From positions 82,713 through 117,923 of the forward strand of contig NZ_JH650765.1 in NCBI RefSeq assembly GCF_000259195.1: a stretch of DNA of 35,211 bases, read 5' to 3'. This document shows positions 8,287 to 16,087 of the stretch, one piece after another; position 1 is the stretch's first letter, and every line of letters begins with the position of its first letter. The position numbers and the translations under genes are program-made. The DNA is from Pseudomonas donghuensis. GTDB lineage: Bacteria > Pseudomonadota > Gammaproteobacteria > Pseudomonadales > Pseudomonadaceae. The notes below the pieces were generated by a model, which saw nothing but the letters and a program-made list of their open reading frames with translations, was not told where the DNA came from and did not search any database.

Positions 8287-9189
8287 ATGAGCCCTATCGC
8301 CATTACCCGCCTGTTGATACTCGCTGCTGTCTGGGGGGCGAGCTTTCTGTTCATGCGCATCATTGCGCCGGTGCTCGGCACCCTGCCCACGGCGTTTTTC
8401 CGCGTTTCCATCGCCTGCCTCGGCCTGCTGGTGATTCTTGCCCTGCTGCGGGTGCGCTGGGACTTCAACGGCAAGCTCAGGGCCTGTCTGGTGCTGGGCA
8501 TGATCAACTCAGGGATTCCAGCCACGCTGTATTCAGTGGCGGCCCAAGTGTTGCCGGCCGGCTACTCGGCAATCTTCAATGCCACCACGCCGTTGATGGG
8601 CGTGCTGATTGGCGCGCTGTGCTTTCGTGAACCACTGACCCTGGCCAAGCTCAGCGGCATTTTCCTTGGTTTGTTCGGTGTCGGCGTACTCAGTGGCGCG
8701 GGCCCGGTGGCGTTTGACGCGAAACTGCTGCAAGGCGCCCTCTCGTGCCTGGCGGCAACCGCCTGTTATGGCCTGGCCGGCTTTCTGGCCCGGCGCTGGC
8801 TCGATCACCAGGGCGGCCTCGACAGCCGCTTGTCGGCGCTGGGCAGCATGATGGGCGCGACCTTGCTGTTGTTACCGTTGTTCGGCTACAGCGTGCTGAC
8901 CCAGCCACCGGCAAGCTGGGGCGGTTGGGAGGTGTGGGGGTCGCTGCTGGGCTTGGGGCTGGTGTGTACCGCCTTTGCCTACATCCTTTACTTTCGCCTG
9001 ATCAGCGAGATCGGCCCGGTCAAATCCAGCACTGTGACCTTCATGATCCCGGCCTTCGGTGTGCTGTGGGGCGCCTGGCTGCTGGATGAGCCGTTGTCGC
9101 TGGCGCATCTGTACGGCGGGCTGTTGATTGCCGTGGCGTTGTGGCTGGTGCTCAAGCCTGCGGCGGTTGGCAAGCCGGTTCGCGCCTGA
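8287..9189 (+). CDS. EamA-family (DMT superfamily) transporter
   Basis: A 300-residue inner-membrane protein with two EamA repeats and about ten transmembrane segments. AVWGASFLFMRIIAPVLG is the usual first-helix signature (WGxxFxxxR), and the second repeat ends with FMIPAFGVLWGAWLLDEPL, the P-x-x-x-x-x-x-x-x-x-x-E signature. Members export metabolites or amino acids; the substrate cannot be read from sequence. I chose ATG 8287 (GGAG seven bases upstream) over longer frames from 8167 because it starts the first helix. It converges on a second DMT gene with a shared terminator between them. Confidence 0.9.
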   Translation: MSPIAITRLLILAAVWGASFLFMRIIAPVLGTLPTAFFRVSIACLGLLVILALLRVRWDFNGKLRACLVLGMINSGIPATLYSVAAQVLPAGYSAIFNATTPLMGVLIGALCFREPLTLAKLSGIFLGLFGVGVLSGAGPVAFDAKLLQGALSCLAATACYGLAGFLARRWLDHQGGLDSRLSALGSMMGATLLLLPLFGYSVLTQPPASWGGWEVWGSLLGLGLVCTAFAYILYFRLISEIGPVKSSTVTFMIPAFGVLWGAWLLDEPLSLAHLYGGLLIAVALWLVLKPAAVGKPVRA

Positions 9190-9220
9190 CAGGTTAATCC
9201 GTAGCCCTGAGGGCGCAGGT

Positions 9221-9249
9221 TTGCCGCCCGGCGTTTTGCCGGGCGGCAA
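9221..9249. terminator. Bidirectional terminator hairpin between convergent DMT genes
   Basis: TTGCCGCCCGGC (9221-9232) and GCCGGGCGGCAA (9238-9249) form a perfect 12-bp stem with a GTTTT loop. It sits between the stop codons of two convergent genes, as expected for a two-way terminator. The stem's outer A/T pairs supply only a short T-tract. Confidence 0.8.
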
Positions 9250-9255
9250 GCAGTG

Positions 9256-10146
9256 CTAGTCAGCTTGCAGTTGCGCCTGCGCGGCAGCGGGCTTGCGGAA
9301 CACGAACAGCAGGCCAATGACGATCAGCCCCATGCCCAACAAGCTGAGCGCCGCCAGGCGGTTACCGAAGATCAGGTAGTCCATCACCGCTGTGACGGCC
9401 GGCACCAGGTAGAACAGGCTGGTGACATTGACCAGGTTGCCCTTGGCGATCAACCGGTACAACAGCAAAGTCGCCAGCAGCGACACCACCAGGCCCATCC
9501 ACAGCAAGGCGCCGATGAAGCTGTCGGTCAGTTCCACCTGCAGCGGCTGAAACGGCGCAAATACTGCACACATCATCAGCCCGGCAAGGTATTGCAGTGG
9601 CAAGGTGCCCATGGGGTTACTGGTGATGCGCTTTTGCATGATCGAACCAAAGGTCATGCTCATCAGCGCCAGCAAGGCAAACAGCATCCCGGCCAGCGAC
9701 ACACCGCCGAGGTTGATGCCTTGGTAGACCACCATGATCAAGCCGCTCAAGCCCAGGCCCAGGCCGAACAACCGGCTCCAGGAACGCTGGCGTTCCATCA
9801 GCACCACGGTGAGGATCGGTTGCACGCCCATGACCGTGGCCATGACCCCGGGCGTGACGTGGGTGTTGAGCGCCAGCAGGTAGAAGATCTGATAAGCGCC
9901 CAGCAGCACGCAACCGGTGGCCAGGGCTTGCAACACCGCCGGGCGGGTGCGCGGCCAGTGCAGCTTGAGCAAGGGGCTGAGCAACAGCAGGCCCGCCAGG
10001 GCCAGGGCCGAACGCAGCAGCAGGAAGGCAAAGGGGCTGGCGTGAGCCAAGCCAAGCTTGGAGACGATCGCCCCGCTACTCCAGAGCAGGACGAACAGGC
10101 TGGTAGTGGCCGCCGAGACCACGGATTGTTTCGATAGAACAGACAT
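9256..10146 (-). CDS. EamA-family (DMT superfamily) transporter behind a valine-rich leader
   Basis: A 296-residue, ten-helix DMT exporter with LLWSSGAIVSKLGL in the first helix, a central NTHVTPGVMATVMGVQPILTVVL, and the C-terminal repeat around SLFYLVPAVTAVMDYLIFGN. I chose ATG 10146, with AGGTGG six bases upstream; the in-frame GTG at 10155 overlaps that site. It differs clearly from the neighbouring DMT protein, so this is not a recent duplication. Upstream lie a promoter and a Val-rich peptide, pointing to amino-acid-responsive control and to a branched-chain amino acid or related compound as a possible substrate (inference). Confidence 0.9.
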   Translation of the reverse strand: MSVLSKQSVVSAATTSLFVLLWSSGAIVSKLGLAHASPFAFLLLRSALALAGLLLLSPLLKLHWPRTRPAVLQALATGCVLLGAYQIFYLLALNTHVTPGVMATVMGVQPILTVVLMERQRSWSRLFGLGLGLSGLIMVVYQGINLGGVSLAGMLFALLALMSMTFGSIMQKRITSNPMGTLPLQYLAGLMMCAVFAPFQPLQVELTDSFIGALLWMGLVVSLLATLLLYRLIAKGNLVNVTSLFYLVPAVTAVMDYLIFGNRLAALSLLGMGLIVIGLLFVFRKPAAAQAQLQAD

Positions 10147-10179
10147 GAATGCCACCTGTAATTCGGGCAGATAAGCCGA

Positions 10180-10210
10180 ACGGTGCTACCCGCGAGGGGC
10201 AGCCAACCGT
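10180..10210 (-). promoter_or_regulatory. Stem-loop between leader peptide and DMT gene
   Basis: On the transcript ACGGT(TG)GCTGCCC pairs with GGGTAGC-ACCGT, giving 12 bp with a two-base bulge and a five-base loop. It ends 33 bases before the DMT start. No run of U follows, so an ordinary intrinsic terminator is not evident. A CACCTG upstream of it could pair with the CAGGTG of the ribosome site, so control at translation is possible. Confidence 0.5.
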
Positions 10211-10253
10211 ATTCAGTAGGGTGCAGGTGTGTGGGGACGCAGCGATTGGCCGC

Positions 10254-10415
10254 TTAGCCCAGCACTACCACTGCTGGCGGTGCGACGACGCACACGACCA
10301 CGCTACTGACAGGTGGTGGGTAGTGACTGATCATGGCCGGCTGCTGATTCCCACGCACAACGACAACCGCGTCAGGCGCGGTAGCGAATACGGTGGATGG
10401 GCAGGACGCTGGCAT
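10254..10415 (-). CDS. Valine-rich leader peptide (putative attenuator)
   Basis: A predicted 53-residue peptide opening about 25 bases after the predicted transcription start. It has three valine clusters: TAPDAVVVVRGN (residues ~12-23), SSVVVCVV (~38-45) and AVVVLG at the end. The first closely resembles the TAPSAAVVVVR segment of E. coli IvbL, the leader that attenuates ilvBN (recalled sequence). There are 14 valines in all. A second in-frame ATG at 10334 gives a shorter 26-residue form. The ribosome sites are weak. Stem CCAGCA/TGCTGG overlaps the last codons. A longer frame on the opposite strand spans the same bases but is not coding-like. Confidence 0.55.
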   Translation of the reverse strand: MPASCPSTVFATAPDAVVVVRGNQQPAMISHYPPPVSSVVVCVVAPPAVVVLG

Positions 10416-10446
10416 GAGCAGGTCTTCGGTGAGGTGAAGTGGGGTG

Positions 10447-10476
10447 ACTATAGACCAGCCTGTTTCAGGCTGGCAA
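10447..10476 (-). promoter_or_regulatory. Sigma70-type promoter for leader and DMT gene, with palindromic spacer
   Basis: On the minus strand TTGCCA (10471-10476) and TATAGT (10447-10452) are each 5/6 matches to -35 and -10 boxes, 18 bases apart. Transcription would start near 10440. A 19-base palindrome, CCAGCCTG-AAA-CAGGCTGG (10455-10473), fills the spacer and may be a repressor site. Confidence 0.6.
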
Positions 10477-10495
10477 GTCGGTGGCGAATGCAGAT

Positions 10496-10530
10496 GCCGG
10501 CCTTGCCGGCGATGGGCCGCAAAGCGGCCC
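10496..10530. repeat. Solo REP-like core and hairpin after lpxO
   Basis: GCCGGCCTTGCCGGCGAT (10496-10513) is the core of the second REP type seen elsewhere here, without a partner. Next to it GGGCCGC-AAA-GCGGCCC (10514-10530) forms a 7-bp stem eight bases past the lpxO stop. It may end lpxO transcription, but no T-tract follows. Confidence 0.55.
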
Positions 10531-10537
10531 GAAACAA

Positions 10538-11473
10538 TCAGAACAACCAGCGGTACAGCAGATAGGCAACCACCACCGCCAGCACCGGACGCAACACCCG
10601 GTAGGCCTTGGGGTTGGCCCGCTTGAACTGCTTGACCCGGTTGCTGATGACGTTGCTGAAGCGCTTGCTCCAGGCATAGGCCTGGTTGATGCCGCCCACG
10701 CGTTCGTCATCGGTGTTCTGCGGCGCGGTGGCGCGGCCGAGGAACGCACTGACCTTGCGGTTGATGCGGGTCATCAGCGGGCTGTTGAGCGGCCGCTCGA
10801 CGTCGCAGAACAGGATCACCCGGGTGGTTTCGGTTTCGTTCTTGACCCAGTGCACATAGGTTTCGTCGAACATCACGTCTTCACCGTCGCGCCAGGCATA
10901 CACCTGACCATCGACGTAGATCCGGCAATCGTCGGAGTTCGGCGTCGACAGGCCCAGGTGATAACGCAGGGAGCCGGCAAACGGATCGCGGTGCGGATTC
11001 AGGTGACTGCCGCCGGGCAGCAAGGCGAACATCGCGCCCTTGACGTTGGGGATGCTGTTGACCAGCTCGACGGTCTTGGGGCACAGCGCCTCGGCCGAGG
11101 GCAGCGGCTTGTCGTACCACTTCAGGTAAAAACGCTTCCAGCCCTTCTTGAAGAACGAGCCGAAGCCGGCGTCGTTGTCTTTTTCGGCTGCGCGGATGTA
11201 ACCCTCGTCGAACAGGTGCATGGCCTCTTCGCGGATGACTTCCCAGTTGTCCTTGAGCACGTCGAGCTCGGGGAAGCGCTTGCGTTCCAGGTAAGGTTTG
11301 GACGGCACACCGGAAAACAGGTACATCAGGGCGTTGTAAGGGGCAAACAGCGCCGAATGGTTGACGAACTGGCGCAACATTGGCAAACGCGCCTTGCCGC
11401 GCAGGTGCACATACAACGTGCTGCCGAAAAACAGCAGCAATACACCTGCCTTGGCGACAAAGGAAAAAGTCAT
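10538..11473 (-). CDS. lpxO: Lipid A 2-hydroxylase (aspartyl/asparaginyl beta-hydroxylase family)
   Basis: A 311-residue Fe(II)/2-oxoglutarate dioxygenase that 2-hydroxylates a secondary acyl chain of lipid A at the inner membrane. An N-terminal hydrophobic segment (FVAKAGVLLLFFGSTLYVHL) and a C-terminal one (VLRPVLAVVVAYLLYRWLF) anchor it. The catalytic core shows GGSHLNPHRDPFAGSLRYHL, with His161 and Asp163, then VHWVKNETETTRVILFCD with His208 and Arg218 for iron and cosubstrate binding. The whole family pattern is intact. It stands alone; the downstream DMT gene has its own promoter. Confidence 0.92.
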   Translation of the reverse strand: MTFSFVAKAGVLLLFFGSTLYVHLRGKARLPMLRQFVNHSALFAPYNALMYLFSGVPSKPYLERKRFPELDVLKDNWEVIREEAMHLFDEGYIRAAEKDNDAGFGSFFKKGWKRFYLKWYDKPLPSAEALCPKTVELVNSIPNVKGAMFALLPGGSHLNPHRDPFAGSLRYHLGLSTPNSDDCRIYVDGQVYAWRDGEDVMFDETYVHWVKNETETTRVILFCDVERPLNSPLMTRINRKVSAFLGRATAPQNTDDERVGGINQAYAWSKRFSNVISNRVKQFKRANPKAYRVLRPVLAVVVAYLLYRWLF

Positions 11474-11536
11474 GCAACACTCCTTGGAATTTCGATCAGG
11501 CCATCACTGCCGAATTAATCGAACATATTAACCGAT

Positions 11537-11565
11537 CCGGTCCCAGTGAAAACCTGCGGGACCGG
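11537..11565. terminator. Inverted repeat between cysK and lpxO
   Basis: CCGGTCCC (11537-11544) pairs perfectly with GGGACCGG (11558-11565) around a 13-base loop. It lies 70 bases past the cysK stop and 64 bases before the lpxO start, so it may be a weak cysK terminator or an lpxO leader hairpin. Confidence 0.4.
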
Positions 11566-11634
11566 GAATCAGTGTTAAGGATTGTGCAACAAACAGCGGC
11601 GCCGGTTATTGCCCGGGATCAGCACCGCCGCGAC

Positions 11635-12609
11635 TTACTGCTGGTTTTCCTGCTCGGTGAACAGGTCGGAAAACAGCATGCTCGACAGGTAACGCTCACC
11701 AGAATCCGGCAGAATCACGACGATCGTCTTGCCCTGCATCTCCGGCTTTTCCGCCAGGCGCACCGCCGCAGCCATGGCCGCTCCGGAGGAAATACCGCAG
11801 AGGATGCCCTCTTCCTGCATCAGGCGCAGGGCCATGGCCTTGGACTCCTCGTCACTGACCAGCTCGACCTGATCGACCATGCTCAAGTCGAGGTTCTTCG
11901 GCACAAAACCGGCACCGATGCCCTGGATCTTGTGCGGGTTGGGCTTGATCTCTTCACCGGCACGGGCCTGGGTGATCACCGGCGAGACGATCGGCTCGAC
12001 CGCTACCGAGAGAATCGCCTTGCCCTGGGTCCGCTTGATATAGCGCGACACCCCGGTAATGGTGCCGCCGGTGCCGACACCGGCGACCAGCACATCGACC
12101 GCGCCGTCGGTATCGTTCCAGATTTCCGGGCCGGTGGTCTTCTCATGGATCGCCGGGTTGGCCGGGTTCTCGAACTGGCCGGGCAGGAAGTAAGCCGACG
12201 GATCGCCAGCAACGATTTCATTGGCTTTTTCAATTGCACCTTTCATGCCCTTGGCCGGCTCTGTGAGCACCAACTCCGCACCCAGGGCCTTGAGCACCTT
12301 GCGCCGCTCGATGCTCATCGACGCCGGCATGGTCAGCAGCAGCTTGTAACCCCGGGCGGCGGCAACAAAGGCCAGGCCGATGCCAGTGTTGCCCGAGGTC
12401 GGTTCGACGATGGTCATGCCCGGTTTGAGCTTGCCGCTGCTTTCAGCGTCCCAGATCATGTTCGCGCCGATCCGGCACTTGACCGAATAACCGGGGTTAC
12501 GGCCCTCGGTCTTGGCCAGCACGGTGACGCCGCGAGGGGCGATGCGGTTGATCTGCACCAGCGGCGTATTGCCGATGGAATGCGCGTTGTCAGCAAAGAT
12601 ACGGCTCAT
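11635..12609 (-). CDS. cysK: Cysteine synthase A (O-acetylserine sulfhydrylase)
   Basis: A 324-residue PLP enzyme that makes cysteine from O-acetylserine and sulfide. The Schiff-base lysine is Lys44 in [11 protein letters not shown]. The asparagine loop [11 protein letters not shown] and the phosphate-binding [16 protein letters not shown] are present, and [14 protein letters not shown] near the C-terminus matches Cys[10 protein letters not shown], rather than the commoner NPxxSxKDR, together with [16 protein letters not shown] favours CysK over CysM. AAAAGGA lies before the ATG. It is monocistronic. Confidence 0.95.
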   Translation of the reverse strand: MSRIFADNAHSIGNTPLVQINRIAPRGVTVLAKTEGRNPGYSVKCRIGANMIWDAESSGKLKPGMTIVEPTSGNTGIGLAFVAAARGYKLLLTMPASMSIERRKVLKALGAELVLTEPAKGMKGAIEKANEIVAGDPSAYFLPGQFENPANPAIHEKTTGPEIWNDTDGAVDVLVAGVGTGGTITGVSRYIKRTQGKAILSVAVEPIVSPVITQARAGEEIKPNPHKIQGIGAGFVPKNLDLSMVDQVELVSDEESKAMALRLMQEEGILCGISSGAAMAAAVRLAEKPEMQGKTIVVILPDSGERYLSSMLFSDLFTEQENQQ

Positions 12610-12739
12610 GGCGGGGTCCTTTTATGCACCGGGCGGAAAACTTCAAGGGTAAGCCTGCAGCGCCAATGCGTCCACAACCGGCGAACCCCTGAAGCTGACG
12701 GGGGTCAACCGATCACTACCCTGCCGGAAACCGTCGCCG

Positions 12740-13813
12740 ATGAAACGTCGCTACCGCTGGCCCCTGTGGGGGCTGTTGAGCATCGCCCTGTTACTGCTGG
12801 CCCTGCACCTGACCCTGCCGCTGCTGGTACGCAACTACCTTAACGACAGGCTCGCCGACATGGGTGAATACCGCGGGCAGATCGCCGACGTCGACCTGGC
12901 CCTGTGGCGCGGCGCCTACAAGATCAACGGCCTGAACATCGTCAAGACCAGCGGCAAGGTTCCGGTGCCGTTTCTCGAAGCACCCTTGATCGACCTGTCG
13001 GTCAGCTGGCATTCGCTGTGGCACAACCAGGCGGTAGTGGCGCAAGTGACCTTCTTCAAGCCGCAGCTGAACTTCGTCGACGGTGCCAGCAAACAGACCT
13101 CGCAGACCGGCCAGGGCACCGACTGGCGTCAGCAACTGGAAAAGCTGCTGCCCATCACCCTCAACGAAGTCCGCATCGACGACGGTATCCTGAGCTTTCG
13201 CAACTTCAATTCCACGCCGCCGGTCAACCTCAAGGCCACCCGGCTCGATGCCAGCATCCGCAACCTGACCAACGTCGAGGACCGCAAGGGCCGGCGCGAC
13301 GCCACGTTCGACGGCAAGGCCCGCCTGCTCGGCGATGCCAGCGTCGAAAGCAGCGCCACCTTCGACCCCTTCAGCGATTTCCAAGACTTCAAGTTTCGCT
13401 TGCGCGCCACCGATATCGAGTTGCGCCGGCTTAACGATTTTGCCAGTGCCTATGGCAAGTTCGACTTCAATGCCGGCCATGGCGACCTGGTGATCGAGGC
13501 CGAAGCCAGCAACGGCCAGCTCAACGGCTACATCAAGCCGTTGCTGCGCGACGTCGATGTGTTCAACTGGCAACAGGACGTTCAGAGCAAGGACAAGGGC
13601 TTTTTCCGCTCGATCTGGGAAGCCCTGGTCGGCGGCAGCGAAACCGCGCTCAAGAACCAGCGCAAGAACCAGTTCGCCACCCGCGTAGCGCTCAGAGGCA
13701 GCGTGCATAAACGCGATATCAGCGCCTTCGAGGCGTTTTTGCAGATCCTGCGCAATGGCTTTGTCCAGGCCTTCAACGCCAACTATGAACAAACGCCACC
13801 CAAGGTTGACTGA
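12740..13813 (+). CDS. DUF748 domain, AsmA-like membrane-anchored protein
   Basis: A 357-residue protein with one N-terminal transmembrane anchor (WPLWGLLSIALLLLALHLTLPLLV) and a periplasmic domain of AsmA/DUF748 type: YLNDRLADMGEYRGQIADVDLALWRGAYKINGLNI is the usual beginning, and DGILSFRNFNSTPPVNLKA is a repeated beta unit. Such proteins are related to bridge-like lipid-transfer proteins of the envelope; the specific role of this one is unknown. It stands alone, ended by a strong hairpin. Confidence 0.85.
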   Translation: MKRRYRWPLWGLLSIALLLLALHLTLPLLVRNYLNDRLADMGEYRGQIADVDLALWRGAYKINGLNIVKTSGKVPVPFLEAPLIDLSVSWHSLWHNQAVVAQVTFFKPQLNFVDGASKQTSQTGQGTDWRQQLEKLLPITLNEVRIDDGILSFRNFNSTPPVNLKATRLDASIRNLTNVEDRKGRRDATFDGKARLLGDASVESSATFDPFSDFQDFKFRLRATDIELRRLNDFASAYGKFDFNAGHGDLVIEAEASNGQLNGYIKPLLRDVDVFNWQQDVQSKDKGFFRSIWEALVGGSETALKNQRKNQFATRVALRGSVHKRDISAFEAFLQILRNGFVQAFNANYEQTPPKVD

Positions 13814-13823
13814 GTCACCGAGT

Positions 13824-13854
13824 GACGGTCCATTCAGAGACTGAATGGGCCGTC
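13824..13854 (+). terminator. Hairpin terminator after the DUF748 gene
   Basis: GACGGTCCATTCAG pairs with CTGAATGGGCCGTC (14 bp, one G-U) around an AGA loop, beginning 11 bases after the stop. The tail TGCGTTCCC is only modestly T-rich. Confidence 0.65.
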
Positions 13855-13951
13855 TGCGTTCCCAGTCGCCCGGAGCCCGCGTTATAGTCGTGCATGACAA
13901 TTTTTCCGCCTGGGGCCATGTACCCCCGGCGCTACGTTAGAGGATCGGTTC

Positions 13952-14797
13952 ATGAAGTTCGAAGGCACCAGCGCTTATGTCGCAACAGACGACCTGAAAC
14001 TGGCAGTCAACGCAGCGATCACCCTGGAGCGGCCGCTGCTGGTCAAGGGCGAGCCGGGCACCGGCAAGACCATGCTTGCCGAGCAGTTGGCCGAATCCTT
14101 TGGCGCCAAGCTGATCACCTGGCACATCAAGTCGACCACCAAGGCCCACCAGGGGCTCTACGAGTACGACGCGGTCAGCCGTCTGCGCGACTCGCAACTG
14201 GGCGTCGACAAGGTGCACGACGTGCGCAACTACCTGAAGAAAGGCAAGCTCTGGGAGGCCTTCGAGTCCGACGAGCGGGTCATTCTGCTGATCGACGAAA
14301 TCGACAAGGCCGACATCGAGTTCCCCAACGACCTGTTGCAGGAACTGGACAGGATGGAGTTCTACGTTTACGAAACCAACGAGACGATCAAGGCCAAGCA
14401 GCGCCCGATCATCATCATTACCTCGAACAACGAAAAAGAGCTGCCGGACGCCTTCCTGCGCCGCTGCTTCTTCCACTACATCGCCTTCCCCGACCGCGAC
14501 ACCCTGCAGCAGATCGTCGATGTGCACTACCCGAACATCAAGAAGGACCTGGTCAGCGAAGCGCTGGACGTGTTCTTCGACGTGCGCAAGGTGCCGGGCC
14601 TGAAGAAAAAGCCGTCCACCTCCGAACTGGTCGACTGGCTCAAGCTGCTGATGGCCGACAACATCGGCGAAGCGGTGCTGCGCGAACGCGATCCGACCAA
14701 GGCCATCCCGCCGCTGGCCGGGGCCCTGGTCAAGAACGAACAGGACGTGCAGTTGCTCGAGCGCCTGGCCTTCATGAGCCGTCGCGGTAACCGCTGA
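13952..14797 (+). CDS. MoxR-family AAA+ ATPase
   Basis: A 281-residue AAA+ ATPase. Walker A GEPGTGKT occupies residues 33-40, Walker B VILLIDEIDKAD has Asp115/Glu116, sensor 1 is IIIITSNNEKELPDAFLRRC with the arginines after it. MoxR ATPases act as chaperones that load or activate partner proteins, usually with a VWA-domain protein encoded next door, as here (17 bases downstream). AGAGGA precedes the ATG. The target of this pair cannot be read from the sequence. Confidence 0.93.
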   Translation: MKFEGTSAYVATDDLKLAVNAAITLERPLLVKGEPGTGKTMLAEQLAESFGAKLITWHIKSTTKAHQGLYEYDAVSRLRDSQLGVDKVHDVRNYLKKGKLWEAFESDERVILLIDEIDKADIEFPNDLLQELDRMEFYVYETNETIKAKQRPIIIITSNNEKELPDAFLRRCFFHYIAFPDRDTLQQIVDVHYPNIKKDLVSEALDVFFDVRKVPGLKKKPSTSELVDWLKLLMADNIGEAVLRERDPTKAIPPLAGALVKNEQDVQLLERLAFMSRRGNR

Positions 14798-14813
14798 GCC
14801 GGGAGCAATAGCC

Positions 14814-15992
14814 ATGCTGCTCAATCTGTTCAATGAAATGCGCGCGGCCAAGGTGCCGGTTTCGGTGCGCGAACTGCTTGATTTGCTCAATGCCCTCAAG
14901 CAGCGCGTGACCTTTGCCGACATGGACGAGTTCTACTACTTGTCGCGGGCCATCCTGGTCAAGGACGAGCGCCATTTCGACAAGTTCGACCGGGCGTTTT
15001 CGGCCTACTTCAAAGGCCTGGAGAACCTCGACCGGCACCTGGAAGCGCTGATTCCCGAAGACTGGCTGCGCAAGGAGTTCGAGCGCTCGCTGACTGACGA
15101 GGAGCGCGCGCAGATCCAGTCCCTGGGTGGGCTGGACAAGCTGATCGAAGAGTTCAAGAAGCGCCTGGAAGAGCAAAAGGAACGCCACGCCGGCGGCAAC
15201 AAGTGGATCGGCACTGGCGGCACCAGCCCGTTCGGCTCGGGCGGTTTCAACCCCGAGGGCATCCGCGTCGGCGATGCCGGCAAGCGCCAGGGCAAGGCGG
15301 TCAAGGTCTGGGATCAGCGCGAGTACAAGAACCTCGACGACCAGGTCGAACTGGGCACGCGCAACATCAAGCTGGCCTTGCGCCGGCTGCGCAAGTTCGC
15401 CCGCCAGGGTGCGGCCGAAGAGCTGGATATCGACGGCACCATCGACCACACCGCCCGCGATGCCGGCCTGCTCAACATCCAGATGCGCCCGGAGCGGCGC
15501 AACAGCGTCAAGTTGCTGCTGCTGTTCGACATCGGCGGCTCGATGGACGCCCACGTGAAGATCTGCGAAGAGCTGTTCTCGGCCTGCAAGACCGAGTTCA
15601 AGCACCTGGAGTATTACTACTTCCACAACTTCGTCTACGAGTCGGTGTGGAAGAACAACCTGCGCCGTACCTCCGAGCGCACCTCGACCCTGGACCTGCT
15701 GCACAAGTACGGCGCCGACTACAAGGTGGTGTTCGTCGGTGACGCGGCCATGGCGCCCTACGAAATCACCCAGCCGGGTGGCAGCGTCGAGCACTGGAAC
15801 GAGGAAGCCGGTTACGTGTGGATGCAGCGGTTCATGGAGAAGTACAAGAAGCTCATCTGGATCAACCCCTACCCAAAGGACACCTGGGGCTATACGGCAT
15901 CGACCAACATCGTTCGCGAGCTGGTCGAGGACCGGATGTTCCCGCTGACCTTGCGTGGGTTGGAAGAAGGGATGCGGTTTTTGTCCAAGTAG
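14814..15992 (+). CDS. VWA domain-containing CoxE-like protein
   Basis: A 392-residue partner of the MoxR-type ATPase. The N-terminal half is helical and charged; a Gly-rich linker (GGNKWIGTGGTSPFGSGGFN) leads to the von Willebrand A fold, which carries a MIDAS-like DIGGSMDAH beginning at Asp239, then YYYFHNFVYESVW and VFVGDAAMAPYE. The DxGxS form, with Gly for the first Ser, is usual in the CoxE-like group. GGAG precedes the ATG, and the pair is surely one operon. The frame ends just before a REPIN. Confidence 0.92.
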   Translation: MLLNLFNEMRAAKVPVSVRELLDLLNALKQRVTFADMDEFYYLSRAILVKDERHFDKFDRAFSAYFKGLENLDRHLEALIPEDWLRKEFERSLTDEERAQIQSLGGLDKLIEEFKKRLEEQKERHAGGNKWIGTGGTSPFGSGGFNPEGIRVGDAGKRQGKAVKVWDQREYKNLDDQVELGTRNIKLALRRLRKFARQGAAEELDIDGTIDHTARDAGLLNIQMRPERRNSVKLLLLFDIGGSMDAHVKICEELFSACKTEFKHLEYYYFHNFVYESVWKNNLRRTSERTSTLDLLHKYGADYKVVFVGDAAMAPYEITQPGGSVEHWNEEAGYVWMQRFMEKYKKLIWINPYPKDTWGYTASTNIVRELVEDRMFPLTLRGLEEGMRFLSK

Positions 15993-16012
15993 ACACGGGC
16001 CGCTACGCGCCC

Positions 16013-16079
16013 CATCGCCGGCAAGGCCGGCTCCCACAGAGGTTTGCATTCACCTGTGGGAGCTGGCTTGCCAGCGATG
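16013..16079. repeat. REPIN (second sequence type)
   Basis: Arms at 16013-16039 (CATCGCCGGCAAGGCCGGCT...) and 16054-16079 (...GGCTTGCCAGCGATG) are near-complementary with a 14-base spacer. It lies between the convergent VWA and pxpC genes. Confidence 0.8.
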
Positions 16080-16087
16080 AGGCCCGC

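Noticed and set aside
8287..10146. Tandem duplication of DMT genes
   Set aside because: The two proteins face each other and differ throughout in sequence; they are distant paralogues, not a recent duplicate.
10149..10565. 138-codon plus-strand ORF across the lpxO-DMT gap
   Set aside because: It is the exact codon-aligned complement of the Val-rich leader, rich in His/Trp/Asp, without ribosome site or domain. The minus-strand promoter and leader explain the region better.
11380..12843. 487-codon plus-strand ORF opposite cysK and lpxO
   Set aside because: Same reason: no domain, low-complexity basic sequence, overlaps three good genes.
14772..16049. 425-codon minus-strand ORF opposite the VWA gene
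   Set aside because: Complement frame of a gene with intact MIDAS and ribosome site.
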